Shown here in pieces: positions 54,598 through 63,226 of a stretch of DNA of 64,000 bases (position 1 is the stretch's first letter; each line of letters begins with the position of its first letter). The position numbers were made by a program, and so were the translations under genes. The DNA comes from Kitasatospora cineracea (lineage in GTDB: Bacteria > Actinomycetota > Actinomycetes > Streptomycetales > Streptomycetaceae), in assembly GCF_003751605.1 (NCBI RefSeq), contig NZ_RJVJ01000001.1:2790001-2854000 (forward strand), read 5' to 3'. The notes under the pieces are model-generated. The model searched no databases, was not told the DNA's origin, and worked only from the letters and a program-made list of their open reading frames with translations.

Positions 54598-55827
54598 ATG
54601 CCCTCCGCACTCCCCGACGGCGAACCCGTGCCGTCCGACGGCTCGCTGCCCGCCCCCGCCCTGCACGGACTCGGCGCGCGGCCGTTCGGCTTCTACCTGC
54701 ACGTGCCGTACTGCGCCAGCCGCTGCGGCTACTGCGACTTCAACACCTACACCGCCACCGAGCTGCGCTCCTCCGGCGCGGTCGCCTCGCAGGAGACGTA
54801 CGCGGACAACGTGATCGCCGAGATCCGGCTGGCCCGCCGCGTCCTCGGCGACACCGACCTGCCGGTCGAGACGGTCTTCCTCGGCGGCGGCACCCCCACC
54901 CTGCTGCCCGCCCGCGACCTGGTGCGGATGCTGGCCGCGCTGCGCGAGGAGTTCGGGCTCGCCCCCGGCGCCGAGGTCACCACCGAGGCCAACCCGGAGT
55001 CCGTCGACCCGGCGTACCTGGCCGAACTGCGCGCCGGCGGCTACAACCGGATCTCCTTCGGCATGCAGAGCGCCCGCCCGCACGTGCTCGCCCTGCTCGA
55101 CCGCCACCACACCCCCGGCCGCCCCGAAGCCTGCGTCGCCGAGGCCCGCGCGGCCGGCTTCGAGCACGTCAACCTCGACCTGATCTACGGCACCCCCGGC
55201 GAGTCCGACCAGGACTGGCAGGCCTCGCTGGACGCCGCGATCGGCGCCGGGCCCGACCACGTCTCCGCGTACTCGCTGATCGTCGAGGACGGCACCCGGC
55301 TGGCCGCCCGGGTCAAGCGCGGCGAACTCCCGATGATCGACGACGACGTGCACGCCGACCGCTACCTGATGGCCGAGACGGCGCTCGCCGCCGCCGGCTA
55401 CCACTGGTACGAGGTCTCCAACTGGGCCACCACCCCCGAGGGCCGCTGCCGCCACAACGAGCTGTACTGGACCGGCGCCGACTGGTGGGGCGCCGGCCCC
55501 GGCGCGCACAGCCACGTCGGCGGCGTCCGCTGGTGGAACGCCAAGCACCCCGCCGCGTACGCCCAGGCCCTCGCCGAGGGCCGCACCCCCGCGCTCGGCC
55601 GCGAAGTGCTCGCCGACGAGGACCGCCGGGTCGAACGCATCCTGCTCGAACTGCGCCTCGCCGGGGGCTGCCCGCTCGACCTGCTCACCGCCGACGGCCG
55701 CGCCGCCGCCGACCGGGCCCTCGCCGACGGCCTGCTGGAGCCCGCCCCGTACGCGGCCGGCCGGGCCGCGCTGACCCTGCGCGGACGGCTGCTGGCGGAC
55801 GGGGTGGTCCGCGACCTGGTCGACTGA
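54598..55827 (+). CDS. hemW: HemW radical SAM heme chaperone (HemN-like)
   Basis: A 409-residue radical SAM protein. The cluster motif C-ASR-C-GY-C-DF lies at about 41-50; ETVFLGGGTPTLL and the SAM-binding block follow. The C-terminal HemW domain contains EVSNWATTPEGRCRHNELYWTGADWWGAGPGAHSHV. HemW binds heme and gives it to target proteins; it does not act as coproporphyrinogen dehydrogenase in most species, although many are annotated so. It precedes hrcA in streptomycetes. Here a decayed locus, a DUF3097 gene, a lipoprotein gene and htpX-pspAB lie between them. Confidence 0.93.
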   Translation: MPSALPDGEPVPSDGSLPAPALHGLGARPFGFYLHVPYCASRCGYCDFNTYTATELRSSGAVASQETYADNVIAEIRLARRVLGDTDLPVETVFLGGGTPTLLPARDLVRMLAALREEFGLAPGAEVTTEANPESVDPAYLAELRAGGYNRISFGMQSARPHVLALLDRHHTPGRPEACVAEARAAGFEHVNLDLIYGTPGESDQDWQASLDAAIGAGPDHVSAYSLIVEDGTRLAARVKRGELPMIDDDVHADRYLMAETALAAAGYHWYEVSNWATTPEGRCRHNELYWTGADWWGAGPGAHSHVGGVRWWNAKHPAAYAQALAEGRTPALGREVLADEDRRVERILLELRLAGGCPLDLLTADGRAAADRALADGLLEPAPYAAGRAALTLRGRLLADGVVRDLVD

Positions 55828-55933
55828 CGGCAGCGGCGGGCAGGACGCGGGGCCGGGGTGAAACGGTCCGGCAGCGCGCGCCGCGAGTCCCGAGGACCGC
55901 CCGTCGGAACCGACCGCACCGGACGGCTCCGGC

Positions 55934-56290
55934 GCGTTCCACCACCAGCACGTCGACGCGGTGCTCGGCTTCGTCACCCGCCGGGTCAGCGACTCGCACC
56001 TGGCCGCCGACATCTTCGTCGCCGCCCGGGAGGCCGCCGACGGCCACCGCCGTGGTGCTGCCCGCCGTGCTCGGCGGCGGGCACGGCGGCAACGCGGCCT
56101 ACGCGGTCACCGAGGAGTCCGACGGCACCTTCCTGCTCGAACTGCGCGACCCGGCCGGGCTGTTCGGCACGGTCGCCGAGCTGCAGGGGCACGGCGTGAA
56201 GGCGGCCGGGCTCAAGCACGTGCAGGGCACCGCCGACGACCGCTGCCCGGACGCCCCCGACCAGCCGTCGCGGGCCCCGGCCGCGGTCCG
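55934..56290 (+). pseudogene. Relic of an ECF sigma factor fused to an anti-sigma-type gene end
   Basis: Bases 55934-56045 read FHHQHVDAVLGFVTRRVSDSHLAADIFVAAREAADG, which matches ECF sigma region 2 with the usual DxHLAADxF block. After a frame shift, 56046-56290 read a different tail, including GNAAYAVTEESDGTFLLELRDPAGLFGTVAELQGHGVKAAGLKHV, which resembles the end of the membrane proteins that accompany such sigma genes in streptomycetes. The remaining sigma sequence, region 4 and the middle of the second gene are missing. No start or ribosome site is left. This indicates a two-gene sigma/anti-sigma locus collapsed by deletion. Confidence 0.6.
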
Positions 56291-56367
56291 GAGCGAACCG
56301 GGCGACCACGCCGCGGAGCGGATCGGCCCCAGCAGGATCCCGGCCGGCCCGAGCCCGCCCCGGCGGC

Positions 56368-57213
56368 TCAGGATCCGTCCGCGCCGGGCAGCGTGACGAA
56401 GTCGATCAACTCCTCGACCCGGCCGAGCAGTTCCGGCTCCAGGTCCTTCCAGCCGTCGACCGCGGCGAGGATCCGCCGCCAGGCCGCGGGGGTGTCCACC
56501 GGCCAGCCCAGCCGGCGGCACACCCCCTCCTTCCAGACCTCGCCGCGCGGCACCGCGGGCCAGGCGGGGATGCCCAGGGCGGACGGCTTGACGGCCTGCC
56601 AGACGTCCACGTACGGGTGGCCGACGACCAGCACGTGGTCGCCGGTCACCCGCTCGGCGATCCGGTGCTCCTTGGTGCCGGGCAGCAGGTGGTCGACCAG
56701 CACGCCCAGTCGGCGGCCGGGGCCGGGGGCGAAGGAGTCGACGATGGCGGGCAGGTCGTCCACGCCCTCCAGGTACTCCACCACCACGCCCTCGACCCGC
56801 AGGTCGTCGCCCCAGACCCGCTCGACCAGCTCGGCGTCGTGCCGGCCCTCGACGTAGATCCGCGACTCCCGCGCCACCCGGGCCCGGGCCCCCGGCACCG
56901 CGACCGACCCCGACGCGGTGCGCCCCGGCCCGCGCGGCGGCGCCGGAGCCGCGGCGACGGGCCGCACCAGCGTCACCACCCGTCCCTCCAGCAGGAACCC
57001 GCGCGGCACCAGCGGGAACACCCGGTGCTTGCCGAACCGGTCCTCCAACGTGACGGTGAACCCCTCCGCGGTCCGCTCGCAGCGCACCACCGCCCCGCAG
57101 AACCCGGTCGCCGCCTCCTCCACCACCAGGTCCCGCTCCGCCGCCACCTCCGGCGCCGCCTGCTGCCGCTTCCACGGCGGGGTCAGATCCGGCCCGTACT
57201 CCCTGCTCCGCAT
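56368..57213 (-). CDS. DUF3097 family protein
   Basis: A 281-residue actinobacterial protein of unknown function. It starts at ATG 57213 (MRSREYGPDLTPPWKRQQ). Typical blocks are VVEEAATGFCGAVVRCE, TVTLEDRFGKHRVFPLVPRGFLLEG, RIYVEGRHDAELVERVWGDDLRVEGVVVEYLEGVDDLPAIV and HPYVDVWQAVKPSALGIPAWPAVPRGEVWKEG. The EGRHDAEL and acidic blocks resemble a TOPRIM-like nucleic acid fold, which would suggest RNA or DNA work; that is inference. The neighbouring relic runs opposite to it. Confidence 0.85.
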   Translation of the reverse strand: MRSREYGPDLTPPWKRQQAAPEVAAERDLVVEEAATGFCGAVVRCERTAEGFTVTLEDRFGKHRVFPLVPRGFLLEGRVVTLVRPVAAAPAPPRGPGRTASGSVAVPGARARVARESRIYVEGRHDAELVERVWGDDLRVEGVVVEYLEGVDDLPAIVDSFAPGPGRRLGVLVDHLLPGTKEHRIAERVTGDHVLVVGHPYVDVWQAVKPSALGIPAWPAVPRGEVWKEGVCRRLGWPVDTPAAWRRILAAVDGWKDLEPELLGRVEELIDFVTLPGADGS

Positions 57214-57288
57214 GGGCGGCAGTCTACGGAAGCCGACGGCCCGTCAACCGGTGCCGCCGTCCCCGGCCGGTGCGTGGGATATTGCGGG

Positions 57289-57996
57289 GTGGGCACGGCG
57301 AACGGGGGATCGGTGCGCGGGCGGGGGTGGGCGGCGGGGGCGGTGGCCGTCGTGGTGGTGCTGGGCGGGGGCGGGTGCGCGGGGCGGGGCGGGGAGCAGC
57401 GGCCGGGGCGGCTGCGGGACCTGCTGCTGAGTGCGGAGCGGCTGCCGCCGGGGTACGTGCTGCGGGCGGGGGCGGCGGGCCTGACCACGACCGGGGCGCC
57501 GGGGGGCGGGGCGGGTCCGGGGCCGCTGGTGGCGGTGGACTGCGGGGAGTTCGACACCGGTTCCTTCCTGACCCGGCACGCCCCGCCGCTGGAGGACGTC
57601 GGGGTGGGGCTGGAGCGCGTCCCGGCGGGCGGCCGGGACCGGGGCTGGTCGGGCCGGGAGTCGCTGGAGCGCTACCCGCCGGGGCGGGCCGGCCGGGTGC
57701 TGGCCGACCTCCGGGCCGCCGCGCTGCGCTGCGCCGCGGCCGGTACCGCGGTGGTCGCCGGGACCGGGAGCGAGCGGACGGTGGCCGTCGAACCGCTGGG
57801 GGACGGGCTGCTGCTGAGGGTCACCCGGCGGGCGACCGGCGGCGGCGGTCCGACCTGGATCGACCGGACCGCGGTGGTGCGCAGCGGCGACGTGCTGCTG
57901 GTGGTGCGGGAGAGCGGCGGCGAGCAGGAGTCGGCGGAGCTGCCGGTGGTGCTCGGGGCGGCGGTCGCCGCCTACCGGGACGCGGCCGGGGAATGA
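57289..57996 (+). CDS. Putative lipoprotein of unknown function
   Basis: A 235-residue protein from GTG 57289, five bases after GATATT, so probably leaderless. Residues 1-32 form a lipoprotein signal: basic start, hydrophobic core AGAVAVVVVLGGGG and lipobox-like GGGC with Cys at about 32. The mature part begins Gly/Arg-rich and then folds as alpha/beta (LRDLLLSAERLPPGYVLRAG, GRVLADLRAAALRCAAA, TWIDRTAVVRSGDVLLVVRE). Two Cys residues remain (VDCGEF and LRCAAA). It resembles sensor-like extracellular domains of actinobacteria, but I cannot name it. Confidence 0.72.
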   Translation: MGTANGGSVRGRGWAAGAVAVVVVLGGGGCAGRGGEQRPGRLRDLLLSAERLPPGYVLRAGAAGLTTTGAPGGGAGPGPLVAVDCGEFDTGSFLTRHAPPLEDVGVGLERVPAGGRDRGWSGRESLERYPPGRAGRVLADLRAAALRCAAAGTAVVAGTGSERTVAVEPLGDGLLLRVTRRATGGGGPTWIDRTAVVRSGDVLLVVRESGGEQESAELPVVLGAAVAAYRDAAGE

Positions 57997-58006
57997 AGCC
58001 GGGTGC

Positions 58007-58594
58007 TCAGTCCTCGATGCCCGGGGCGCCCCAGACCGGGAACCAGCGGGACAGGTCCGACTCGACCCGCAGGTCGTTGCGGAGCAGGTTGGAGACCTCG
58101 ATCTCCAGCGGGTTGTCCCGCTTCTCCTGCCCGGCGACCTTGCACATCGGGTAGAAGGTGCCGCGCTTGTACAGGTACACCAGGGCCAGCGAGCGGCCCT
58201 CGGCGTCCCGGAAGGCGACCAGCGAGCAGAGCAGCTGCGGGCCGAAGCCGTTGGCCTCCAGCTCGCTGTTGACCGCGTGCAGGTCGTTGACCAGGTCGGG
58301 CAGTTCGTCCGGGGTGTGCCGGGCCAGCAGCCAGGAGTACCCGTAGGCGTCCCGGGAGGCCTCGACGGGGACGCCGCCGCGCCCGGTGTCCGCGTCCAGC
58401 AGCGCCTTCACCTGCTGCTGGACCTCGGTGAAGGCGGCGCCCTCGACCGCGGCGAAGCACACCGAGCCGAGGCCGGTCGGGGTGAACCCCTTGGCGGCCT
58501 GCAGGGTGAGCGCCGCCGACGGGATGCCGAACAGCTGGTCGAGGTCGGGCTTCACGGGCTTGGTCCGGCCGAACAGGGCGTCCAGGAATCCCAC
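58007..58594 (-). CDS. pspAB: PspA-associated protein PspAB
   Basis: A 195-residue soluble protein, start GTG 58594. The family begins MGFLDALFGRTKPVKPDLDQLFGIPSAALTLQ and contains FAAVEGAAFTEVQQQVKALLD and SRDAYGYSWLLARHTPDELPDLVNDLHAVNSELEANGFGPQLLCSLVAF. It is encoded 37 bp after htpX, its usual partner, and is thought to act in envelope stress, although the mechanism is not known. Confidence 0.9.
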   Translation of the reverse strand: MGFLDALFGRTKPVKPDLDQLFGIPSAALTLQAAKGFTPTGLGSVCFAAVEGAAFTEVQQQVKALLDADTGRGGVPVEASRDAYGYSWLLARHTPDELPDLVNDLHAVNSELEANGFGPQLLCSLVAFRDAEGRSLALVYLYKRGTFYPMCKVAGQEKRDNPLEIEVSNLLRNDLRVESDLSRWFPVWGAPGIED

Positions 58595-58631
58595 GCGGAA
58601 GGCTCCTCACTGGTGGTCGGTGGTGGCGGGG

Positions 58632-59552
58632 TCAGTGCCCGAGTTCGTCGGAGACCTTCCGCAGCTGGGCCAGCCGCTGCTCCAGCGACGGGTGGGTGGA
58701 CAGCAGCCGGGACGCGGTCTCCTTGGCGCTCAGCGCCGGGGCGAAGTAGAAGGCGTTGTACGGCTGGGCCTGCCGCAGGTCCTTGGTGGGGATGGCGCCG
58801 ATCTGCCCGGTCACCTTGGTCAGCGCCGAGGCCAGCGCGGCGGGCCGGCCGGTCAGCTGGGCGGCGGCGCGGTCGGCGGCCAGTTCGCGGTAGCGGGAGA
58901 GCAGCCTGGTCAGCAGGAAGCTGATCGCGTACACCACCATCGAGGCCAGCGGGATCAGCACCATGGCGATCGCCGCGTTCTGGTCGTTGCTGTTGCGGTT
59001 GCCGCCGCCCATCATCCCGCTGTAGAAGGCGATCCTGGTCATCGCGCCGGCCAGCACGCCGAGGAACCCGGCCACCGTCATCACCGCGACGTCCCGGTGC
59101 GCGACGTGCGACAGCTCGTGGGCCAGCACGCCCTCCAGTTCCTCCGGTTCGAGCCGGCGCAGCAGGCCGGTGGTCACGCAGACCACCGCGTTCTGCGGGT
59201 TGCGGCCGGTGGCGAAGGCGTTGGGCATGTCGTTGTCGGCGACCGCGACCCGGGGTTTGGGCATGTCGGCCAGCGCGCAGAGCCGGTCGACCGCGCCGTG
59301 CAGCTGCGGGTACTGCTCGGGGGTGACCCGGTGGGCGCCCATCGCCCGCTCGGTGATCTTGTCGGAGAACCAGAACTGGGCGACGAACAGGCCGCCGGAG
59401 ATCAGCACCACCAGCGGCCAGGCGCCGCGCAGCAGCACGATCAGCAGGCCGGTGAAGCCGACGTAGACCAGCCCGATCAGGAACATGGTGGTGACCATCC
59501 GGCCGGTCAGGCCGCGGTCGGGGGTGAACCGGGAGTGCTGTGGCGCCGACAT
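58632..59552 (-). CDS. htpX: HtpX-type M48 zinc metalloprotease
   Basis: A 306-residue membrane protease that cuts misfolded membrane proteins. ATG 59552 has GGAGGAG upstream; the longer frame to 59828 crosses the hrcA promoter and was not used. Two N-terminal helices ([23 protein letters not shown] and [16 protein letters not shown]), zinc motif [10 protein letters not shown] (about 141), two further helices and the Glu ligand region [17 protein letters not shown] are all present. It is divergent from hrcA and forms an operon with pspAB. Confidence 0.94.
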   Translation of the reverse strand: MSAPQHSRFTPDRGLTGRMVTTMFLIGLVYVGFTGLLIVLLRGAWPLVVLISGGLFVAQFWFSDKITERAMGAHRVTPEQYPQLHGAVDRLCALADMPKPRVAVADNDMPNAFATGRNPQNAVVCVTTGLLRRLEPEELEGVLAHELSHVAHRDVAVMTVAGFLGVLAGAMTRIAFYSGMMGGGNRNSNDQNAAIAMVLIPLASMVVYAISFLLTRLLSRYRELAADRAAAQLTGRPAALASALTKVTGQIGAIPTKDLRQAQPYNAFYFAPALSAKETASRLLSTHPSLEQRLAQLRKVSDELGH

Positions 59553-59760
59553 CGCTGCTCCTCCTCGTGCGTCGCGCGGTCCGGACCGCGCCGCCGCGGC
59601 CGTCCGTCCCGCTCGCCTTCGATGCTGCCACCGGGTGGCCCCGCGGGCACCATCCGAAACGATGGGAATTCGGTGGGAAAGCGACACGCGCGGGGCGGGC
59701 CGCGGGCGCTTCGGTCGAGGATCACGTGGGTGGACCGTTCCTGCCGTCAGGCCCGGGCCG

Positions 59761-59806
59761 TACACTGGCACGTACGGTTCTGGCACTCTGCCCAGTTGAG
59801 TGCCAG
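59761..59806 (+). promoter_or_regulatory. hrcA promoter with CIRCE operator
   Basis: CTGGCACTC (59780-59788), nine bases, GAGTGCCAG (59798-59806): the exact CIRCE architecture, differing from TTAGCACTC/GAGTGCTAA only at the outer positions. TACACT (59761-59766) is the likely -10 box; TACGGT (59773-59778) is an alternative. HrcA should bind here and repress hrcA-dnaJ at normal temperature. Confidence 0.88.
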
Positions 59807-59854
59807 GCCGGGTCAGACACCGGGTCAACGGACGACGACGGAGGTGCGTGCCCC

Positions 59855-60928
59855 ATGCCCGAGGACGGCAAGCCCGACGGCCGACTGATCGACACGCGCC
59901 CGCCGGTCCGACCGCTCGACGAGCGGCGCCTCGCGGTGCTCCGGGCGATCGTCCAGGACTACGTGGGCACCGAGGAGCCGGTCGGGTCCAAGGCCCTGGT
60001 GGAGCGGCACAACCTCGGCGTCTCCCCGGCCACGGTCCGCAACGACATGTCCGCGCTGGAGGAGGAGGGGTACATCCACCAGCCGCACACCAGTGCGGGC
60101 CGGATCCCCACCGACAAGGGCTACCGGCTGTTCGTCGACCGGCTCGCCGAGGTCAAGCCGATGACCGCCCCCGAGCGCCGGGCGATCCGGCACTTCCTGG
60201 AGGGCGCCGTCGACCTGGACGACGTGGTGGCCCGGACGGTGCGGCTGCTCGCCCAGCTGACCCGGCAGGTCGCGGTGGTCCAGTACCCGTCGCTGACCCG
60301 CTCCACGGTGCGGCACATCGAACTGGTGTCGCTCACCCCGACCAAGCTGATGCTGGTGCTGATCACCAACACCGGCCGGGTCGAGCAGCGGATGGTCGAC
60401 TGCCCGGCCCCGGTCGGCGAGGCGCTGCTCGGGGAGCTGCGGGCCAAGCTCAACGGGATGGCGGGCGGCTGCCGGCTGCCCGAGGTGCCGACCGTCCTGG
60501 AGGACCTGCCGGCCGGCTTCGAGCCCGCCGACCGGCCCGCGGTCAGCACCGTGCTGGCGGTCCTGTTCGAGGCGCTGGCCGAACAGAACGAGGAACGCAT
60601 CATGCTGGCGGGCACCGCCAACCTGACGCGTTTCGGCCATGATTTCCCGCTCACCATCCGGCCGGTCCTGGAGGCCCTGGAGGAGCAGGTGGTGCTGTTG
60701 CGCCTGCTGGGTGAGACGGCGGACTCGGCGATGACGGTCCGGATCGGCCACGAGATCGCCTACGAGGGGCTCAATTCCACGTCGGTGGTCTCGGTCGGTT
60801 ACGGTTCGGGCGACCAGAGCGTGGCAAAGCTGGGAGTGATCGGTCCGACCCGGATGGATTACCCGGGCACAATGGGGGCGGTGCGCGCGGTGGCACGGTA
60901 CGTCGGCCAGATCCTGGCGGAGTCGTAG
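59855..60928 (+). CDS. hrcA: Heat-inducible transcription repressor HrcA
   Basis: A 357-residue repressor. ATG 59855 has GGAGG ten bases upstream. The N-terminal winged helix reads [75 protein letters not shown]. The GAF-like sensor domain follows. The CIRCE site upstream shows autoregulation. HrcA normally depends on GroEL for activity, so dnaJ here is controlled with the groE genes elsewhere in the genome. Confidence 0.97.
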   Translation: MPEDGKPDGRLIDTRPPVRPLDERRLAVLRAIVQDYVGTEEPVGSKALVERHNLGVSPATVRNDMSALEEEGYIHQPHTSAGRIPTDKGYRLFVDRLAEVKPMTAPERRAIRHFLEGAVDLDDVVARTVRLLAQLTRQVAVVQYPSLTRSTVRHIELVSLTPTKLMLVLITNTGRVEQRMVDCPAPVGEALLGELRAKLNGMAGGCRLPEVPTVLEDLPAGFEPADRPAVSTVLAVLFEALAEQNEERIMLAGTANLTRFGHDFPLTIRPVLEALEEQVVLLRLLGETADSAMTVRIGHEIAYEGLNSTSVVSVGYGSGDQSVAKLGVIGPTRMDYPGTMGAVRAVARYVGQILAES

Positions 60929-61009
60929 CGGGGCGGCCGCAGCGGAACGGCGCAACAAGCAGCGTGCTGTCGCAGGCACTTCTAGAGGCGGAACAAACCG
61001 GAGCATTTG

Positions 61010-62149
61010 GTGGCCACGGACTACTACGCGGTACTCGGCGTCCGACGCGACGCGGGGCAGGACGAGATCAAGAAGGCGTTCCGGCGCCTCGCCCGTGAGC
61101 TGCACCCGGACGTGAACCCGGACCCGAAGACGCAGGAGCGGTTCAAGGAGATCAACGCCGCCTACGAGGTCCTCTCCGACCCGCAGAAGCGGCAGGTCTA
61201 CGACCTCGGCGGCGACCCGCTGTCGCCCAACGGCGGCGGCGCGGGCGGCTTCGGCGCGGGCGCGGCCGGGTTCGGCTTCTCCGACATCATGGACGCCTTC
61301 TTCGGCGCCGCGACCGGCCAGCGCGGCCCGCGCTCGCGCACCCGCCGCGGCCAGGACGCCATGATCCGGCTGGAGATCACCCTGGAGGAGGCCGCGTTCG
61401 GCACCACCAAGGAACTCCAGGTCGACACCGCCGTCACCTGCACCACCTGCAACGGCGAGGGCGCCGCGCCCGGCACCTCCGCGCAGACCTGCGACATGTG
61501 CCGCGGCAAGGGCGAGGTCTCCCAGGTCACCCGGTCCTTCCTGGGCCAGGTCATGACCTCCCGCCCCTGCCCGCAGTGCCAGGGCTTCGGCACCGTCGTC
61601 CCCACCCCGTGCCCGGAGTGCGCCGGCGACGGCCGGGTCCGCGCCCGCCGCACCCTCACCGTCAAGATCCCGGCCGGCGTCGACAACGGCACCCGGATCC
61701 AGCTGGCCGGCGAGGGCGAGGTCGGCCCCGGCGGCGGCCCCGCCGGCGACCTGTACGTCGAGATCGCCGAGACCAGCCACCCGACCTTCCAGCGGCGCGG
61801 CGACGACCTGCACTGCACCGTCACCATCCCGATGACCGCCGCCTCGCTCGGCACCCAGGTGCCGCTGCAGACCCTCGACGGCCTCGAGGAGGTCGACATC
61901 CGGCCCGGCACCCAGTCCGGCCAGTCGATCCCGCTGCACGGCCGCGGCATCACCCACCTGCGCGGCGGCGGCCGGGGCGACCTGATAGTGCACGTCGAGG
62001 TGCAGACGCCCACCAAGCTCGACCCGGAGCAGGAGGAGCTGCTGCGCCGGCTCGCCGTGCTGCGCGGCGAGGAGCGTCCCTCCGGGCAGTTCGCGCCCGG
62101 CCAGCAGGGCCTGTTCTCCCGGCTGAAGGACGCCTTCAACGGCCGGTGA
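61010..62149 (+). CDS. dnaJ: DnaJ co-chaperone (DnaJ2 type, paired with HrcA)
   Basis: A 379-residue type I J-protein. GTG 61010 has GGAG six bases upstream; TTG 61007 is too close to it. J domain with HPD (LHPDVNPDPKTQERFKEINAAYEVLSD), Gly-rich linker (about 70-90), four zinc-finger repeats (CTTCNGEG, CDMCRGKG, CPQCQGFG, CPECAGDG) and the C-terminal substrate domain. It stimulates DnaK, which is encoded elsewhere. The hrcA-dnaJ pair without grpE-dnaK is the usual second dnaJ locus of streptomycetes. Confidence 0.96.
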   Translation: MATDYYAVLGVRRDAGQDEIKKAFRRLARELHPDVNPDPKTQERFKEINAAYEVLSDPQKRQVYDLGGDPLSPNGGGAGGFGAGAAGFGFSDIMDAFFGAATGQRGPRSRTRRGQDAMIRLEITLEEAAFGTTKELQVDTAVTCTTCNGEGAAPGTSAQTCDMCRGKGEVSQVTRSFLGQVMTSRPCPQCQGFGTVVPTPCPECAGDGRVRARRTLTVKIPAGVDNGTRIQLAGEGEVGPGGGPAGDLYVEIAETSHPTFQRRGDDLHCTVTIPMTAASLGTQVPLQTLDGLEEVDIRPGTQSGQSIPLHGRGITHLRGGGRGDLIVHVEVQTPTKLDPEQEELLRRLAVLRGEERPSGQFAPGQQGLFSRLKDAFNGR

Positions 62150-62164
62150 GACCCGAACGACCCG

Positions 62165-62209
62165 GGCCGGGAACGGTGCAGGGGCTGCGCGCCCCCGCCG
62201 TTCCCGGCC
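62165..62209 (+). terminator. Terminator after dnaJ
   Basis: Perfect 12-bp stem GGCCGGGAACGG/CCGTTCCCGGCC with a loop that can form an inner stem (GGGGC/GCCCC), followed by GGCTTTTC. Confidence 0.8.
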
Positions 62210-62266
62210 GGCTTTTCGACGGGCTCCGGCTCCGACCGGGCTCCTGCTGAGAGGACCGCTGCACCG

Positions 62267-63010
62267 ATGACCGCACCCGTGTTCGTCGTCGACGACCTGA
62301 CCGGGGCCGCCCCCGGCGCCACCGTCCGCCTCGACGGCCCCGAAGGCCGGCACGCCGTCGCCGTCAAGCGCCTGGAACCCGGCGAGGCGCTCACCCTCGC
62401 CGACGGCCGCGGCCGCGGCGCGGACGGCACCGTCGCCGCGCTGCACGGCAAGGACGCCCTCGACGTGCTGGTCACCGCCGTCCGCGAGGAACCCGCCCCC
62501 GCGCCCCGGATCACCGTCGTCCAGGCCCTGCCCAAGGGCGACCGCGGCGAACTCGCCGTCGAGACCATGACCGAAGCCGGCATCGACGCGATCGTGCCCT
62601 GGGCCGCCGCCCGCTGCATCACCCAGTGGAAGGGCGAACGCGGCGCCAAGGCGCTGGCCAAGTGGCGCGCCACCGCGCGCGAGGCCGGCAAGCAGTCGCG
62701 GCGACTGCGCTTCCCGGAGGTCCGGGACGCGGTGACCACCCGGCAGCTGCTGCCGCTGCTCGCGGCCGCGAGCTTCGCGGCCGTCCTGCACGAGGAGGGC
62801 TCGCTGCCGCTCGCCGCCGCCGCGCTGCCGGCCGACGGCGAGATCGTCCTGGTGGTCGGACCCGAGGGGGGCGTCTCCCCGGACGAGATCGCCGCCTTCG
62901 CGGAGGCCGGCGCCGCGCCGTACCGGCTCGGCCCGTCCGTCCTGCGCACCTCCACGGCGGGCGTCGCGGCCGGCGCGCTGCTGCTGGGCCGCACGGGGCG
63001 CTGGGGGTAG
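62267..63010 (+). CDS. rsmE: 16S rRNA (uracil1498-N3)-methyltransferase RsmE
   Basis: A 247-residue SPOUT methyltransferase that modifies U1498 of 16S rRNA. The N-terminal PUA-like domain contains PEGRHAVAVKRLEPGEALTLADGRG. The knot region shows ITVVQALPKGDRGELAVETMTEAGIDAIVPWAAARC, EIVLVVGPEGGVSPDEIAAF and YRLGPSVLRTSTAGVAAGALLL. ATG 62267; GAGAGGACC upstream. The order dnaJ-rsmE is conserved in most bacteria. Confidence 0.95.
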   Translation: MTAPVFVVDDLTGAAPGATVRLDGPEGRHAVAVKRLEPGEALTLADGRGRGADGTVAALHGKDALDVLVTAVREEPAPAPRITVVQALPKGDRGELAVETMTEAGIDAIVPWAAARCITQWKGERGAKALAKWRATAREAGKQSRRLRFPEVRDAVTTRQLLPLLAAASFAAVLHEEGSLPLAAAALPADGEIVLVVGPEGGVSPDEIAAFAEAGAAPYRLGPSVLRTSTAGVAAGALLLGRTGRWG

Positions 63011-63029
63011 GCGGGGCGGGACGGTGCGA

Positions 63030-63164
63030 AACCGGGGGCGCGGGGAACTGCGCGCAGCGGGAGTCGCACGTCGGTGCGGTCGCGGGACGGTGCACCATGC
63101 TGTCCTGCGGGGCGATCCGGCTGTGCGTGCTCGCCTGGCCGCGCAGTTCCTCGCGCCCCCGGTT
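63030..63164. repeat. Long inverted repeat downstream of rsmE (streptomycete GGGGCGCGGGGAACTGCGCG type)
   Basis: The 25-base arms at 63030-63054 and 63140-63164 are complementary except for one G-U-type mismatch and enclose 85 bases. The arm core GGGGCGCGGGGAACTGCGCG is one that I recognise as abundant between genes in streptomycete genomes. It may work as a terminator or be a small non-autonomous element. Confidence 0.7.
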
Positions 63165-63226
63165 CCGCAGGGTCCGGCGCAGCAGTTCTCTGACGTTCCG
63201 TGAGGTTCGCCGCCTAGGGTGGCAGG

